From Promethearchaeota archaeon (GTDB lineage Archaea; Asgardarchaeota; Lokiarchaeia; Sigyniarchaeales; SOKP01), in contig JAHLWE010000366.1 of assembly GCA_019058135.1 (NCBI GenBank), positions 1-11,654 of the forward strand: 11,654 nucleotides of DNA, read 5' to 3'. How positions within the stretch are numbered: position 1 is the stretch's first letter; the number at the start of each line of letters is the position of its first letter. This document shows positions 1 through 7,240 of the stretch, one piece after another. A program made the position numbers and the translations under genes. The notes beneath the pieces were generated by a model. That model saw only the letters and a program-made list of their open reading frames with translations, was not told the DNA's origin and made no database searches.

Positions 1-196
1 GTTGTTCTGGAGATCTTTCATTAAAATGTAGAAAATTTTTATAAGAATAAGGCAAAATTCTCGTTTTTTTAACGGTTTTCATAAATTCCTCATATGAAAC
101 ATAGTTATCACTAACTTCTTTCGAAGTGTCTGATTTTTTTTCACGTTTTTTATCACTCTTAGTATCTCTAAATATATTTCCGCTAATTTCACTCAT
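1..196 (-). CDS. Hypothetical protein, N-terminal part only (runs off the left edge)
   Basis: An open frame starts with ATG at 194-196 and reads 65 codons without a stop to the window edge, so only the N-terminus is present. The first 30 residues or so are strongly hydrophilic and rich in Lys, Ser, Asp and Glu (for example KKREKKSD), which suggests a disordered leader. The sequence then becomes more ordered (YEEFMKTVKKTRILPYSYKNF). There is no signal peptide or membrane segment in what is visible. I do not recognise the family. It is divergent from the carboxypeptidase gene, and a TATA-like ATTTATAA at 258-265 on this strand is at a plausible distance for its promoter. Codon use (A/T-ending codons, AAA-rich) matches the other genes, which supports it being real. 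Confidence 0.55.
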   Translation of the reverse strand, partial: MSEISGNIFRDTKSDKKREKKSDTSKEVSDNYVSYEEFMKTVKKTRILPYSYKNFLHFNERSPEQ

Positions 197-544
197 TTTA
201 CATCAATATATCAATTTTTACAAATTTTATTTTATTGATGAACTTGAATTAAAAAAATTATAAATTGAAGCTATTTAAATGAAAAAAGAGATTTGGCTAC
301 AAAATTCAATGTTATCTGAATAAATTTCAAATTAAATTATAATTTTAAATAAGACATTTCAAAAATTCTTTGAAATAATCAATGATAAGGCCTTGGAACA
401 ATGCCACAATGCGAAATTTAGTTTTTAATGTTATTTCAAAAAAGATTTAATTTGATTCATACATACTAAAATATAATATTTTAAATTAAAACTAGTGAAA
501 TTAAGTTAAATAAACGAATAAAACACTTTCTTAAGGTTAATAAT
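197..544. other. Divergent intergenic region, promoters only
   Basis: This 348-base, very AT-rich stretch separates two divergent genes and should hold both promoters. For the minus-strand gene, ATTTATAA at 258-265 is the best TATA-like box. For the carboxypeptidase, AT-rich candidates are AAAATATAAT at about 468-477 and GTTAAATAAA at 505-514, and I cannot choose between them. A short direct repeat, ACAATGCC/ACAATGCG, lies at 398-413 in the only moderately GC-rich patch. I see no convincing gene, tRNA or hairpin here. Confidence 0.5.
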
Positions 545-2038
545 ATGGATCCGATAAAAGATTTGCGTGAACACTTTACCGGGATAGTACGACTTAAATA
601 TATAGCTTTCTTATTGGAATGGGATATGCAAGTATATATGCCTTCAGGTGCAAGTCAAGGTCGAGGTGAACAAAGTGCCCTGCTTGAGGGAATAATTCAC
701 CAGAAGTTGGTTTCTGATAAGACAGCAGAAATAATAAAGAAGGCTGAGGGAGTATCTAACCCAAATTTAATTGATGCTGCCATGCTCAGAGAAGCAAAAA
801 GAGATTATGATAGAGCAGTAAGAGTTCCTCTCGAATTGGTCAAGGAAATCGCTAAAACAACTACTCTAGGGTATAAGACTTGGGAAAAAGCAAGAGCTAA
901 AAGTGATTTTAAAATGTTAAAACCAGTATTAGAAAAATTGGTTTCATTAAAACAGCAAGAAGCTGACAAAATTGACATCGGACCAACGCGTTATGATACA
1001 ATGCTTGATCAATTCGAACCGGGTGCTAAATCTGATTGGGTTTTAAAAATTTTTAACGATTTAAAGCCACATTTGTTTAGAATAATTAAAAAGCTTGATT
1101 CTTCAAGTAATAAACCTAACCAAGAAATTCTTAAAAAATTTTATGATCCGGAAAAACAATGGGATTTTAGCGTTGAAGTACTTAAAAAGCTAAATTATAG
1201 TTTTGAGTTTGGTCGCCAGGATAAATCAACCCATCCTTTTACGACTTCTTTATCATCGACAGATACAAGAATTACCACTCGTATTTGGGAAAACTTCCTA
1301 CCAGCATGTCTTTTTGGAACTATTCATGAATGTGGACACGCATTATATGAGATGGGTTTTGATAAGGAAATTCATGATACTATACTTGCTGATGGAACTT
1401 CACTTGGGATTCATGAATCTCAATCAAGATTATGGGAGAATATGGTGGGACGCAGCCGTGAATTTTGGAGGTATTGGTATCCAATTTTGCAAAAATATTT
1501 TCCGGAAAACCTTAAGAAATTTCCCGAAGAGGAATTTTACCGCTCGATTAATTCAGTTCAACCCTCATTAATTAGAGTTGAAGCTGATGAGGTAACATAT
1601 TCCTTACATATAATTCTTCGTTATGAAATAGAAAAAGAGCTAATAGAAGAAAGTATTATGGTTTCGGAATTACCACAATTATGGAATCAAAAAATGGAGG
1701 AGTTATTAGGTATAATACCCCCTGACGATGCGAAGGGCGTTTTACAAGATGTTCATTGGTCAGGAGGAGGTTTTGGCTACTTTCCTACGTATGCTTTAGG
1801 AAATCTCTATGGTGCCCAAATCTATTCAAAAGCATTAGAAAAACATCCAATTTTTCTTGAAGAATTTGAAAAAGGAGAATTTTCAACATTGCTTTCTTAT
1901 TTACGAGAAAATATTCATCAATATGGAAAGATTTATGAGCCACGTGATTTATTAAAGAATGTAACTGGAGAGGATTTAAACTCCAAATATTTTATAGAAT
2001 ATTTAGAGAGAAAATTTTATCCAATTTATAAAATCTAA
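545..2038 (+). CDS. M32-family metallocarboxypeptidase (carboxypeptidase Taq type)
   Basis: This is a cytosolic zinc carboxypeptidase that removes C-terminal amino acids from peptides. The 497-residue length is normal for M32 enzymes. The zinc-binding HExxH is HECGH at residues 261-265. The family's second conserved block HESQSRLWEN starts at H290 and supplies the third metal-ligand region (Glu). The block IRVEADEVTYSLHI starts at I343, and the C-terminal block FPTYALGNLYGAQ is also present. There is no signal peptide. The start is the first ATG of the frame; AAGG at 533-536 is only a weak Shine-Dalgarno, so initiation may be leaderless or weakly guided. It is a single gene converging on the CDP-alcohol transferase. 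It probably recycles peptides for general protein turnover; substrate preference cannot be read from the sequence. All catalytic motifs are intact. Confidence 0.96.
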   Translation: MDPIKDLREHFTGIVRLKYIAFLLEWDMQVYMPSGASQGRGEQSALLEGIIHQKLVSDKTAEIIKKAEGVSNPNLIDAAMLREAKRDYDRAVRVPLELVKEIAKTTTLGYKTWEKARAKSDFKMLKPVLEKLVSLKQQEADKIDIGPTRYDTMLDQFEPGAKSDWVLKIFNDLKPHLFRIIKKLDSSSNKPNQEILKKFYDPEKQWDFSVEVLKKLNYSFEFGRQDKSTHPFTTSLSSTDTRITTRIWENFLPACLFGTIHECGHALYEMGFDKEIHDTILADGTSLGIHESQSRLWENMVGRSREFWRYWYPILQKYFPENLKKFPEEEFYRSINSVQPSLIRVEADEVTYSLHIILRYEIEKELIEESIMVSELPQLWNQKMEELLGIIPPDDAKGVLQDVHWSGGGFGYFPTYALGNLYGAQIYSKALEKHPIFLEEFEKGEFSTLLSYLRENIHQYGKIYEPRDLLKNVTGEDLNSKYFIEYLERKFYPIYKI

Positions 2039-2064
2039 TTTTTTCTTTATTTTTTGTAAAAAAT
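2039..2064. terminator. Bidirectional oligo-T terminator between converging genes
   Basis: The plus strand has two T-tracts just after the carboxypeptidase stop codon (2039-2044 and 2050-2055). A6 at 2058-2063 gives an oligo-U tract to transcripts coming from the right. Together they form the inverted repeat ATTTTTT-GT-AAAAAAT at 2049-2064. Archaeal termination relies on U-tracts, so this 43-base gap could end both converging transcripts. Confidence 0.5.
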
Positions 2065-2081
2065 AGAAATTAATAGTAAAT

Positions 2082-3431
2082 TTAAAATTCCTTTAGACTA
2101 TCACTCTTTTTCATATGTTTAATTGCTTGAATTGAATAAATTATACTTGTGATAATTGCATGGATACAAATTGAAAATACTATATATTCAAAATGACCTA
2201 GAATTCCAAAAATTAAGATATGTAGAGTATAAATATTTCTCCTTCCATCAAATCTTCGAAATAATTGATCAAATCTACTACTATCCGCCAAAGTTATCTT
2301 CATTACTTCTTTATATTGCATTGAACAATGACGATTAAATGAATCTGCAAGTAACATTACTATTAATATAATAATAACATAAAATTGATTTATAATAAAG
2401 TAAGAGCCAAGACCTATTCCTACGTAAATTGCTTGTTCGTATAATTGATCAAAAGAATGTTCAATATGTCCAACAAGACTCTCTTTATTTTTTAAACGAG
2501 CAAGTTTTCCATCTACACCATCAAAAATATTTATAAATATCATTAAAATAAGTCCAATCCACCAGTTTTGTGTTAAAAACAAAAATACGGTTATATATCC
2601 TAAACAATTTACGAAATATGTTATATGATTAGCGGTAATCTTGGATTCAGCAAATAAATAAACAAAAAGATTTTCGAAATATCTATTGAAGTACCAGGCA
2701 ACTAAATCTAATGTGCCTTTTTGAGTTCTTTTAACAAGTAGCTTTTTAGCAGACTTAAAATCTTCTTTATTTCGAAATAAATTGATATAAAGAGGAAGAT
2801 TTCTTCTCATATCTGGCTGATATGTAGCAATTTCATCTGAAGAATGATATATCGCTTTATTTAATGATAGGGAATTGAAAAAATTCTCAAAAGAATTTAT
2901 ATTATCTTGAAAAATATTATCAAAATGTTCAAGTTTAATTTTACCAGTTAAAATTTTCCATTGATTCTCGTTATTATAATTTGAATGAATGTTATCTCCT
3001 TTAGTATAAATAATCTCTTCATGAGACAATAAAGAAGAAACTATTCTATTATCTATTAAAACTCCACCATCTAAAATAATTGCATAGTCTAAGTCCAAAT
3101 TAATTAATTTTTCTTGAGTTGCGTATTCTTTAAGCTCACGAACCGATTTAGTTATTATTACATCTTTAAATTTCAATTTATTAAATTCAAATGTATGATT
3201 CAAATTTTTTAAATCATTAGAAAGAATAAAAATAAATTTTATTCCATTTTTTTTAAGTACACTAAGATTTCTATCCAAAATTGTCATGCCACATAATTTT
3301 TTTAGATAAAACAGCTGATCCTCAAAATAAAATGGATTATTAGGTAGAAAAATTAATCCTATTAAATTACCATAATTTCGAGCAGTTGATTTAATTTGAA
3401 TTAAATCTTGTTGTATTTTATTATTCCTCAT
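2082..3431 (-). CDS. CDP-alcohol phosphotransferase with N-terminal nucleotidyltransferase-like domain
   Basis: This is a 449-residue two-domain protein. Residues 1 to about 230 look like a nucleotidyltransferase fold (RNLSVLKKNGIKFIFIL near 54-70, LDYAIILDGG near 114-123) but lack the GxGxR nucleotide loop, so the domain is probably inactive. Residues about 240-440 form a multi-pass membrane CDP-alcohol phosphatidyltransferase domain with D304, D307-G308, A311-R312 and G321. The usual second Asp pair appears as E324 and D328 (EHSFD), one residue closer to R312 than usual. RRNIYT near 398-403 is also family-like. Such enzymes displace CMP from a CDP-alcohol with a second alcohol. The gene follows the cytidylyltransferase after 19 bases, so the two are likely co-transcribed and that enzyme probably makes the substrate. 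The architecture resembles bifunctional IPCT/DIPP synthases, but the active cytidylyltransferase is a separate gene here. The product could be a phosphoinositol-type lipid or a soluble phosphodiester. The ribosome binding site is weak (GAGAT just before ATG). Confidence 0.85.
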   Translation of the reverse strand: MRNNKIQQDLIQIKSTARNYGNLIGLIFLPNNPFYFEDQLFYLKKLCGMTILDRNLSVLKKNGIKFIFILSNDLKNLNHTFEFNKLKFKDVIITKSVRELKEYATQEKLINLDLDYAIILDGGVLIDNRIVSSLLSHEEIIYTKGDNIHSNYNNENQWKILTGKIKLEHFDNIFQDNINSFENFFNSLSLNKAIYHSSDEIATYQPDMRRNLPLYINLFRNKEDFKSAKKLLVKRTQKGTLDLVAWYFNRYFENLFVYLFAESKITANHITYFVNCLGYITVFLFLTQNWWIGLILMIFINIFDGVDGKLARLKNKESLVGHIEHSFDQLYEQAIYVGIGLGSYFIINQFYVIIILIVMLLADSFNRHCSMQYKEVMKITLADSSRFDQLFRRFDGRRNIYTLHILIFGILGHFEYIVFSICIHAIITSIIYSIQAIKHMKKSDSLKEF

Positions 3432-3450
3432 ATCTCTTTTTCTTTCTTAA

Positions 3451-4242
3451 TTAGAAAATTAAGTCTGTAGGATCTAAACCAAACGGATATAAATTAGAAG
3501 AGTTATTAAATAGTCTTTTTAATCGAGAATAAATCGCATAATTATCTACATCCAACCAAATCATATGGGGAATATCAAAATAGCCTACATTTAAATCTGA
3601 TTCAATTGCTGAAAGAATCACATCTGTTACACCAAATTTTTGAAAATTTGATTCTATAGTTTGGGAAATGTTCCGAATAATTTTTGTCTTTAATGTAAAT
3701 ACTCCCATATCAAGTCGATTATAATTAATTACCTCTTTTCCAATATCAATAATAAAAGAATTATTTCCATATACCTTGGTAGCATCATCTAAATCATAAT
3801 ATCCCTCTCTTAGTATAGGATCTGTGGCTAAAAGAACATCATATCTTTTATAGTGATTCTTTAACCGAGAAAAAATATTTTTCGAAAATATATGATCCGC
3901 CATTGATAATAGAACGTATTCAGAGGATATTTTATTTAGACCTAGTAGAAGGCTATAACCGTTTTCCCTTTCTGGAAATTTATTTTCAATTAAATTTAAT
4001 TTAAAATTTTTTAACTCTATTCCAGATTTTTTTATTGATTTTAATATAAAATGCTTGTAATTTGATTTATTTGAGATTTTATTTGTTACAATATTGATTT
4101 TTTTAATTCCAGTTTTAATCATTCCAGCAATAATATAACTCAAAATATTTGAATTATTTAACTTTAAAAAGTATTTTTTGAATGCCTTATTCATCGAATT
4201 AAATCGACTAGAATAACCTGCTGCAAGGATTAAACCATCCAT
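3451..4242 (-). CDS. Nucleotidyltransferase resembling CTP:inositol-1-phosphate cytidylyltransferase
   Basis: This enzyme of 263 residues should transfer a nucleotidyl group (CMP by family resemblance) to a polyol or sugar phosphate. The N-terminal nucleotide-binding loop is LILAAGYSSRF at residues 4-14, followed by the expected lysine-rich segment NKAFKKYF. SMADHIF at 113-119 supplies the metal-binding Asp116, in the form seen in inositol-1-phosphate cytidylyltransferases. DDATKVY (152-158), IDIGKEV and RLDMGVF (177-182) are also characteristic of that group, and WLDVDN (229-234) near the C-terminus supplies the second metal-site Asp region. It is the first gene of a two-gene unit with the CDP-alcohol transferase. 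A TATA-like AAATTTAAAA (4257-4266) lies close upstream. The exact phosphorylated substrate (inositol, glycerol or another) cannot be decided from sequence alone. The gene is noticeably more AT-rich than the genes to its right. Confidence 0.85.
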   Translation of the reverse strand: MDGLILAAGYSSRFNSMNKAFKKYFLKLNNSNILSYIIAGMIKTGIKKINIVTNKISNKSNYKHFILKSIKKSGIELKNFKLNLIENKFPERENGYSLLLGLNKISSEYVLLSMADHIFSKNIFSRLKNHYKRYDVLLATDPILREGYYDLDDATKVYGNNSFIIDIGKEVINYNRLDMGVFTLKTKIIRNISQTIESNFQKFGVTDVILSAIESDLNVGYFDIPHMIWLDVDNYAIYSRLKRLFNNSSNLYPFGLDPTDLIF

Positions 4243-4717
4243 TTTTCTACTTATCCTTTTTAAATTTGTTGGGTGATTCTAAAATTTTTTTTAATTGATT
4301 ATTTGCTCTAAAAAATTTTTAAATTCTTAGACAGAAATTTTTATTAGAGTTTTTAGCCCATTAAGTTAATTAATTAAATATCATAGCCAATTTTAAAATC
4401 ATGAACGAAGGTATTGGAGATTTTTAAAAAATTCTTATAACTTCTTGGGGTATTAAAATTCTTAATAATGAAGTATATGTCTTCTTTAATTAAATGTTTT
4501 TTCATAAAATAAGTATTTATTTATATAAATGAAAGGAAAAAAAATTAATTACTAATTTTAGAAAAGGGAAAATTTTTAAAAATCATAACAAAGATAGTTA
4601 AATTTCAAATCTTAAGCCGATAAATTATTTAGAATTTAAGATATTTTTCTTCTAAAAATACTTTGAAATAATGATAATGCAATTTTATATAATTTACATT
4701 AAATGTATTTTTTGAAT
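4243..4717. other. AT-rich intergenic region with no recognisable gene
   Basis: These 475 bases lie between the end of the RtcB-like gene and the start of the cytidylyltransferase, both on the minus strand. The part next to 4242 should hold the promoter of the cytidylyltransferase unit. The other end holds a 13-base palindrome TACATTAAATGTA at 4695-4707, just past the RtcB-like stop codon. The longest frames I read are too short to argue for a gene. No tRNA, CRISPR-like repeat or clear structured RNA is visible. Confidence 0.5.
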
Positions 4718-5902
4718 TCAGAAATCAACTTTGATGGTATAAATTAATTGAAGAGTTGCATAATGATTTGCTAATCCAAGAGATTGGACTTTCTCCAAAA
4801 TACCTCCCACTCTATAACCGCGAGACATATTCCACATGTCTTCATATGCCTCGGTTCTAGAACCACACTTTAAAACAAATATTCTGCCCTCAGGATATAA
4901 AATGATTTTCTCAAGATGATCTACTCCAAGTAATTCATGACCTCCTCCATGAGGGACCATATTAAGGTTTAAAAGGTAATCATATACCCATTCTTCTATT
5001 GATCTTGAACCGAAACATTCTTCGATTTTTTCTGAAGAAAGATTCTTTTTACCTTTAACTAGATAAGCTCTATCAATTAATGAGATCACGGAAACTTCTC
5101 CCTCATCAACAACATCACAGCCAATGATCACTTCATTAAGTCCCTTTAAATCACAGTGATTATGGTTTGCTATTGTCTCACCATCAAAAATCTCTTCAAA
5201 GACAATCTGCCGTTTTTTTTTAGAAAAGTCGCTCGCATACTTGCAACATTTCTTATATTCTCTTGCATCTTTTCCTCGCAAAATGCGTGGTTTACCAAAG
5301 GGTGTTTCTATTTCTTCAGCTTTTTCTCGAATAAAATCTTTTAATCGATTCCGCATTTTATTTGAAGATGTGTGTAAAACCACAACATTTTTCGGCAAAT
5401 CTAGGGCTTTGTAATTTTTAACATCATATAATTTTAAGAAATGGCTTCCCGGCCAAAAATAAGATCTTTCTATCTCTAAATTATCGATTTCATACCTTTT
5501 TTCTCTCATTTCATATAAGGTACTCAATATTCTCTCAAGACTTGGATCTTCTTCTACTGCACCGACTAACATACCACAAAAGTCAATTTCCAAGTCCGCT
5601 AAAACAAAATCATACGAATTATCTCCCCACATAAACTTTGCTCCTTCAGGAATTCCTCTACGAAATTTGTTAGAAGATGTTTGGAAAGTGAAATCAGGTG
5701 CACCGACGACTATCGCTCGCTTTTTGTACCCCAACTTTTCTTGAATAGAATGTACATTGGCAATGAACCACTTTGCATTCTCTTTACCAATCTCTTCTGC
5801 TACATCTTTTAACCCCAAACTGAAGAGATATTTTTCGGCATAACCTATTTTTTCGTTAAATTCTTTTCTTTTAAGAGGGAAACCGCTCAATTCATATTTC
5901 AT
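4718..5902 (-). CDS. Diverged RtcB-family (tRNA-splicing/RNA ligase-like) protein
   Basis: I place this 394-residue protein in the RtcB superfamily by an ordered series of motifs, not by overall identity. APD (68-70) matches the MPDVH region. IDFCGM has D107 and C109, like the Asp and Cys metal ligands. GSHF (H154) matches GNHF. LHTSSN (H177) matches LHSGSR. NHNH (H247-N248) matches the HN motif. PHGGGH (H318) matches HGAGR. K391, four residues from the end, matches the guanylylated C-terminal lysine. Spacing from H247 to H318 (71) and to K391 (144) is close to that in Pyrococcus RtcB as I recall it (75 and 151). The PGSMG loop and the HGAGR arginine are not conserved, and the protein is about 90 residues shorter than usual. 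I chose ATG at 5900-5902 because GGGAGTGAT precedes it; an in-frame ATG at 5918-5920 lacks such a site and would overlap the upstream gene by 14 bases. Ligase activity is unproven. Confidence 0.55.
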   Translation of the reverse strand: MKYELSGFPLKRKEFNEKIGYAEKYLFSLGLKDVAEEIGKENAKWFIANVHSIQEKLGYKKRAIVVGAPDFTFQTSSNKFRRGIPEGAKFMWGDNSYDFVLADLEIDFCGMLVGAVEEDPSLERILSTLYEMREKRYEIDNLEIERSYFWPGSHFLKLYDVKNYKALDLPKNVVVLHTSSNKMRNRLKDFIREKAEEIETPFGKPRILRGKDAREYKKCCKYASDFSKKKRQIVFEEIFDGETIANHNHCDLKGLNEVIIGCDVVDEGEVSVISLIDRAYLVKGKKNLSSEKIEECFGSRSIEEWVYDYLLNLNMVPHGGGHELLGVDHLEKIILYPEGRIFVLKCGSRTEAYEDMWNMSRGYRVGGILEKVQSLGLANHYATLQLIYTIKVDF

Positions 5903-5904
5903 CA

Positions 5905-5916
5905 AATCACTCCCAT
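5905..5916 (-). promoter_or_regulatory. Ribosome binding site deciding the RtcB-like start
   Basis: GGGAGTGAT, a good match to the archaeal Shine-Dalgarno consensus, lies just before the ATG at 5900-5902 and overlaps the last codons and TGA stop of the glycosyltransferase gene. This favours the inner start over the ATG at 5918-5920 and suggests translational coupling of the two genes. Confidence 0.6.
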
Positions 5917-7187
5917 CCATCTAATAGGGGTAGTTTCTTTCCTGAAATCATAGATTCTACAAGTTCTACGTGTTTTAAGGCCTGATTCTCCCAATTATAA
6001 GTTCTAGCATACTTGCTAGAGCTTTTCTCTATTAAATCTTTAGACTCTGGATTGGCTATAACCCGCTCTATTTCATCTAAAAAATCTTCATAAGTGTTGA
6101 GTGCAGGATAACCACTCATTTTCAGAGTTTCACCTACACCCTCGATGTCTCTACCAACAACTATAGCATTAATACCAAGAGCGTGTGCAAGTTTTCCACT
6201 CTGCCTACAGTCTTCTTGCCACATATGGACTATGTCTAAAGTCTTGAGTGATTTCGCAAATAACTGTTCAGGCGCATAGGTTTCAAAAAAGTAGAAGTTA
6301 TTCTGAGGACTGTGTAGATTTCTTAGTCTTTGAAGGCAACTGATTTTCTTTAAACTTTTAAAACTTAGAGTTCCGATGTATAAGCCAATAATATTCTGGT
6401 TGGGGAATCTTTTTTGAAGAAGTTTCATAGTAAGATAAATGGTCTGTGGTAGTTTTCTATCGTCTATAAAGCCGACATCACCAATTATAATGGTGTTTTT
6501 TTCAAAAAGTTTTGAATTAAAATCTTTTACACTTTTTTGCCAATCCTGGTTTAATTCTTTTTCACTCTCCAACCAACTTAAAATTTCTTTTTTGGTATTC
6601 TCTTGACTTATTCGAGGATACTTTGGGACACCATGTCTAATTAAAACCGTTCTTTCTTTATATTCAGGGAATGCTTTAGTAAATGCCATATAAACCCCAT
6701 TTGTGAACACTGTGTTCACGTCTATATAAGGTAATTCTTTTTTAAGTAATTTATATTGCCATTTTTTAAAACCGTATTTGGTTTCGGGGCTTTGAAAATT
6801 GAGAGTATGGTGTGTAACGATTATGTTTTCTACCTTCTTTTTCTTTAAAAATTTCAACATTTTAACGAATTTTGTATGATTTCTCCAAATACTACCACCA
6901 TGCTGTATCCAAAAAACGTAGTTATCCGTATTTCTATATAAGCTAGTTAAACTGTCAAAAATCAGGTTGAGATGATAATCATAACAACTGGGGATAATAT
7001 ACTGGACTGGATATTCACATTCTACTTTTTTCTCCTTCATTATAGGAAATTCACAAGTAGAAGGATCAAAACTTATTATTCCACAATCACAACCTTTTTC
7101 ATACAAAGAATCGAGTAAATACTTAGTATAAGAACCTATTCCATGTATTATCGGCGGAAAGGCAGACATAAAGATGATTTTAGTCAT
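5907..7187 (-). CDS. Glycosyltransferase, GT4-like (GT-B fold)
   Basis: This 426-residue soluble protein has the two-domain look of a GT-B glycosyltransferase. The N-terminal Rossmann half has FPPIIHGIGSYTKYLLDSL (10-28), the usual GT4 acceptor-side glycine-rich entry, then IQHGGS (94-99) and VTHHTL (124-129). RHGVP (184-188) marks the domain linker. The C-terminal half starts with IIIGDVGFIDDRK (233-245) and carries MWQEDCRQSGKLAHALG (322-338) and VVGRDIEGVGE (343-353), where the nucleotide sugar should bind. The classical EX7E second Glu is not in its usual place: E325 is followed seven residues later by Leu. The TGA stop is 4 bases before the RtcB-like start, so the two form an operon with coupled translation. 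No Shine-Dalgarno precedes the ATG, which suggests a leaderless or weakly led transcript; ATATATTTA at 7232-7240 is a possible TATA box. Sugar and acceptor are unknown. Confidence 0.8.
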   Translation of the reverse strand: MTKIIFMSAFPPIIHGIGSYTKYLLDSLYEKGCDCGIISFDPSTCEFPIMKEKKVECEYPVQYIIPSCYDYHLNLIFDSLTSLYRNTDNYVFWIQHGGSIWRNHTKFVKMLKFLKKKKVENIIVTHHTLNFQSPETKYGFKKWQYKLLKKELPYIDVNTVFTNGVYMAFTKAFPEYKERTVLIRHGVPKYPRISQENTKKEILSWLESEKELNQDWQKSVKDFNSKLFEKNTIIIGDVGFIDDRKLPQTIYLTMKLLQKRFPNQNIIGLYIGTLSFKSLKKISCLQRLRNLHSPQNNFYFFETYAPEQLFAKSLKTLDIVHMWQEDCRQSGKLAHALGINAIVVGRDIEGVGETLKMSGYPALNTYEDFLDEIERVIANPESKDLIEKSSSKYARTYNWENQALKHVELVESMISGKKLPLLDGWE

Positions 7188-7231
7188 AGAAATGCTGTAA
7201 ACCTATTTATCAGGTTTTAATTAATATTTTC

Positions 7232-7240
7232 TAAATATAT
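7232..7240 (-). promoter_or_regulatory. Possible TATA box of the glycosyltransferase unit
   Basis: Read on the minus strand this is ATATATTTA, 45 to 53 bases upstream of the glycosyltransferase ATG. With a normal archaeal TATA-to-start spacing it would give a short leader of about 20 bases. The whole region is AT-rich, so a chance match is quite possible. Confidence 0.25.

Noticed and set aside
236..319. TGATGA and a later CTGA, resembling C and D boxes of a C/D guide RNA
   Set aside because: The spacing is too long for an archaeal C/D RNA, the C-box purine is missing, and no internal D'/C' pair or terminal stem is visible.
382..450. 22-codon ATG-led frame in the left intergenic region
   Set aside because: It is short, has no Shine-Dalgarno, and its composition offers no support. 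It lies in the only slightly GC-rich patch, which explains its lack of stops.
1203..1571. 122-codon plus-strand frame inside the carboxypeptidase gene
   Set aside because: It is a shadow of the M32 gene in another frame; the M32 motifs account for this DNA.
4695..4707. Palindrome TACATTAAATGTA past the RtcB-like stop codon
   Set aside because: A single 13-base AT-rich palindrome with no second copy found and no fitting position for an operator of a known gene; chance is likely.
5918..5920. Outer ATG as the start of the RtcB-like gene
   Set aside because: It lacks a Shine-Dalgarno and would overlap the glycosyltransferase gene by 14 bases; the inner ATG has GGGAGTGAT in front of it.
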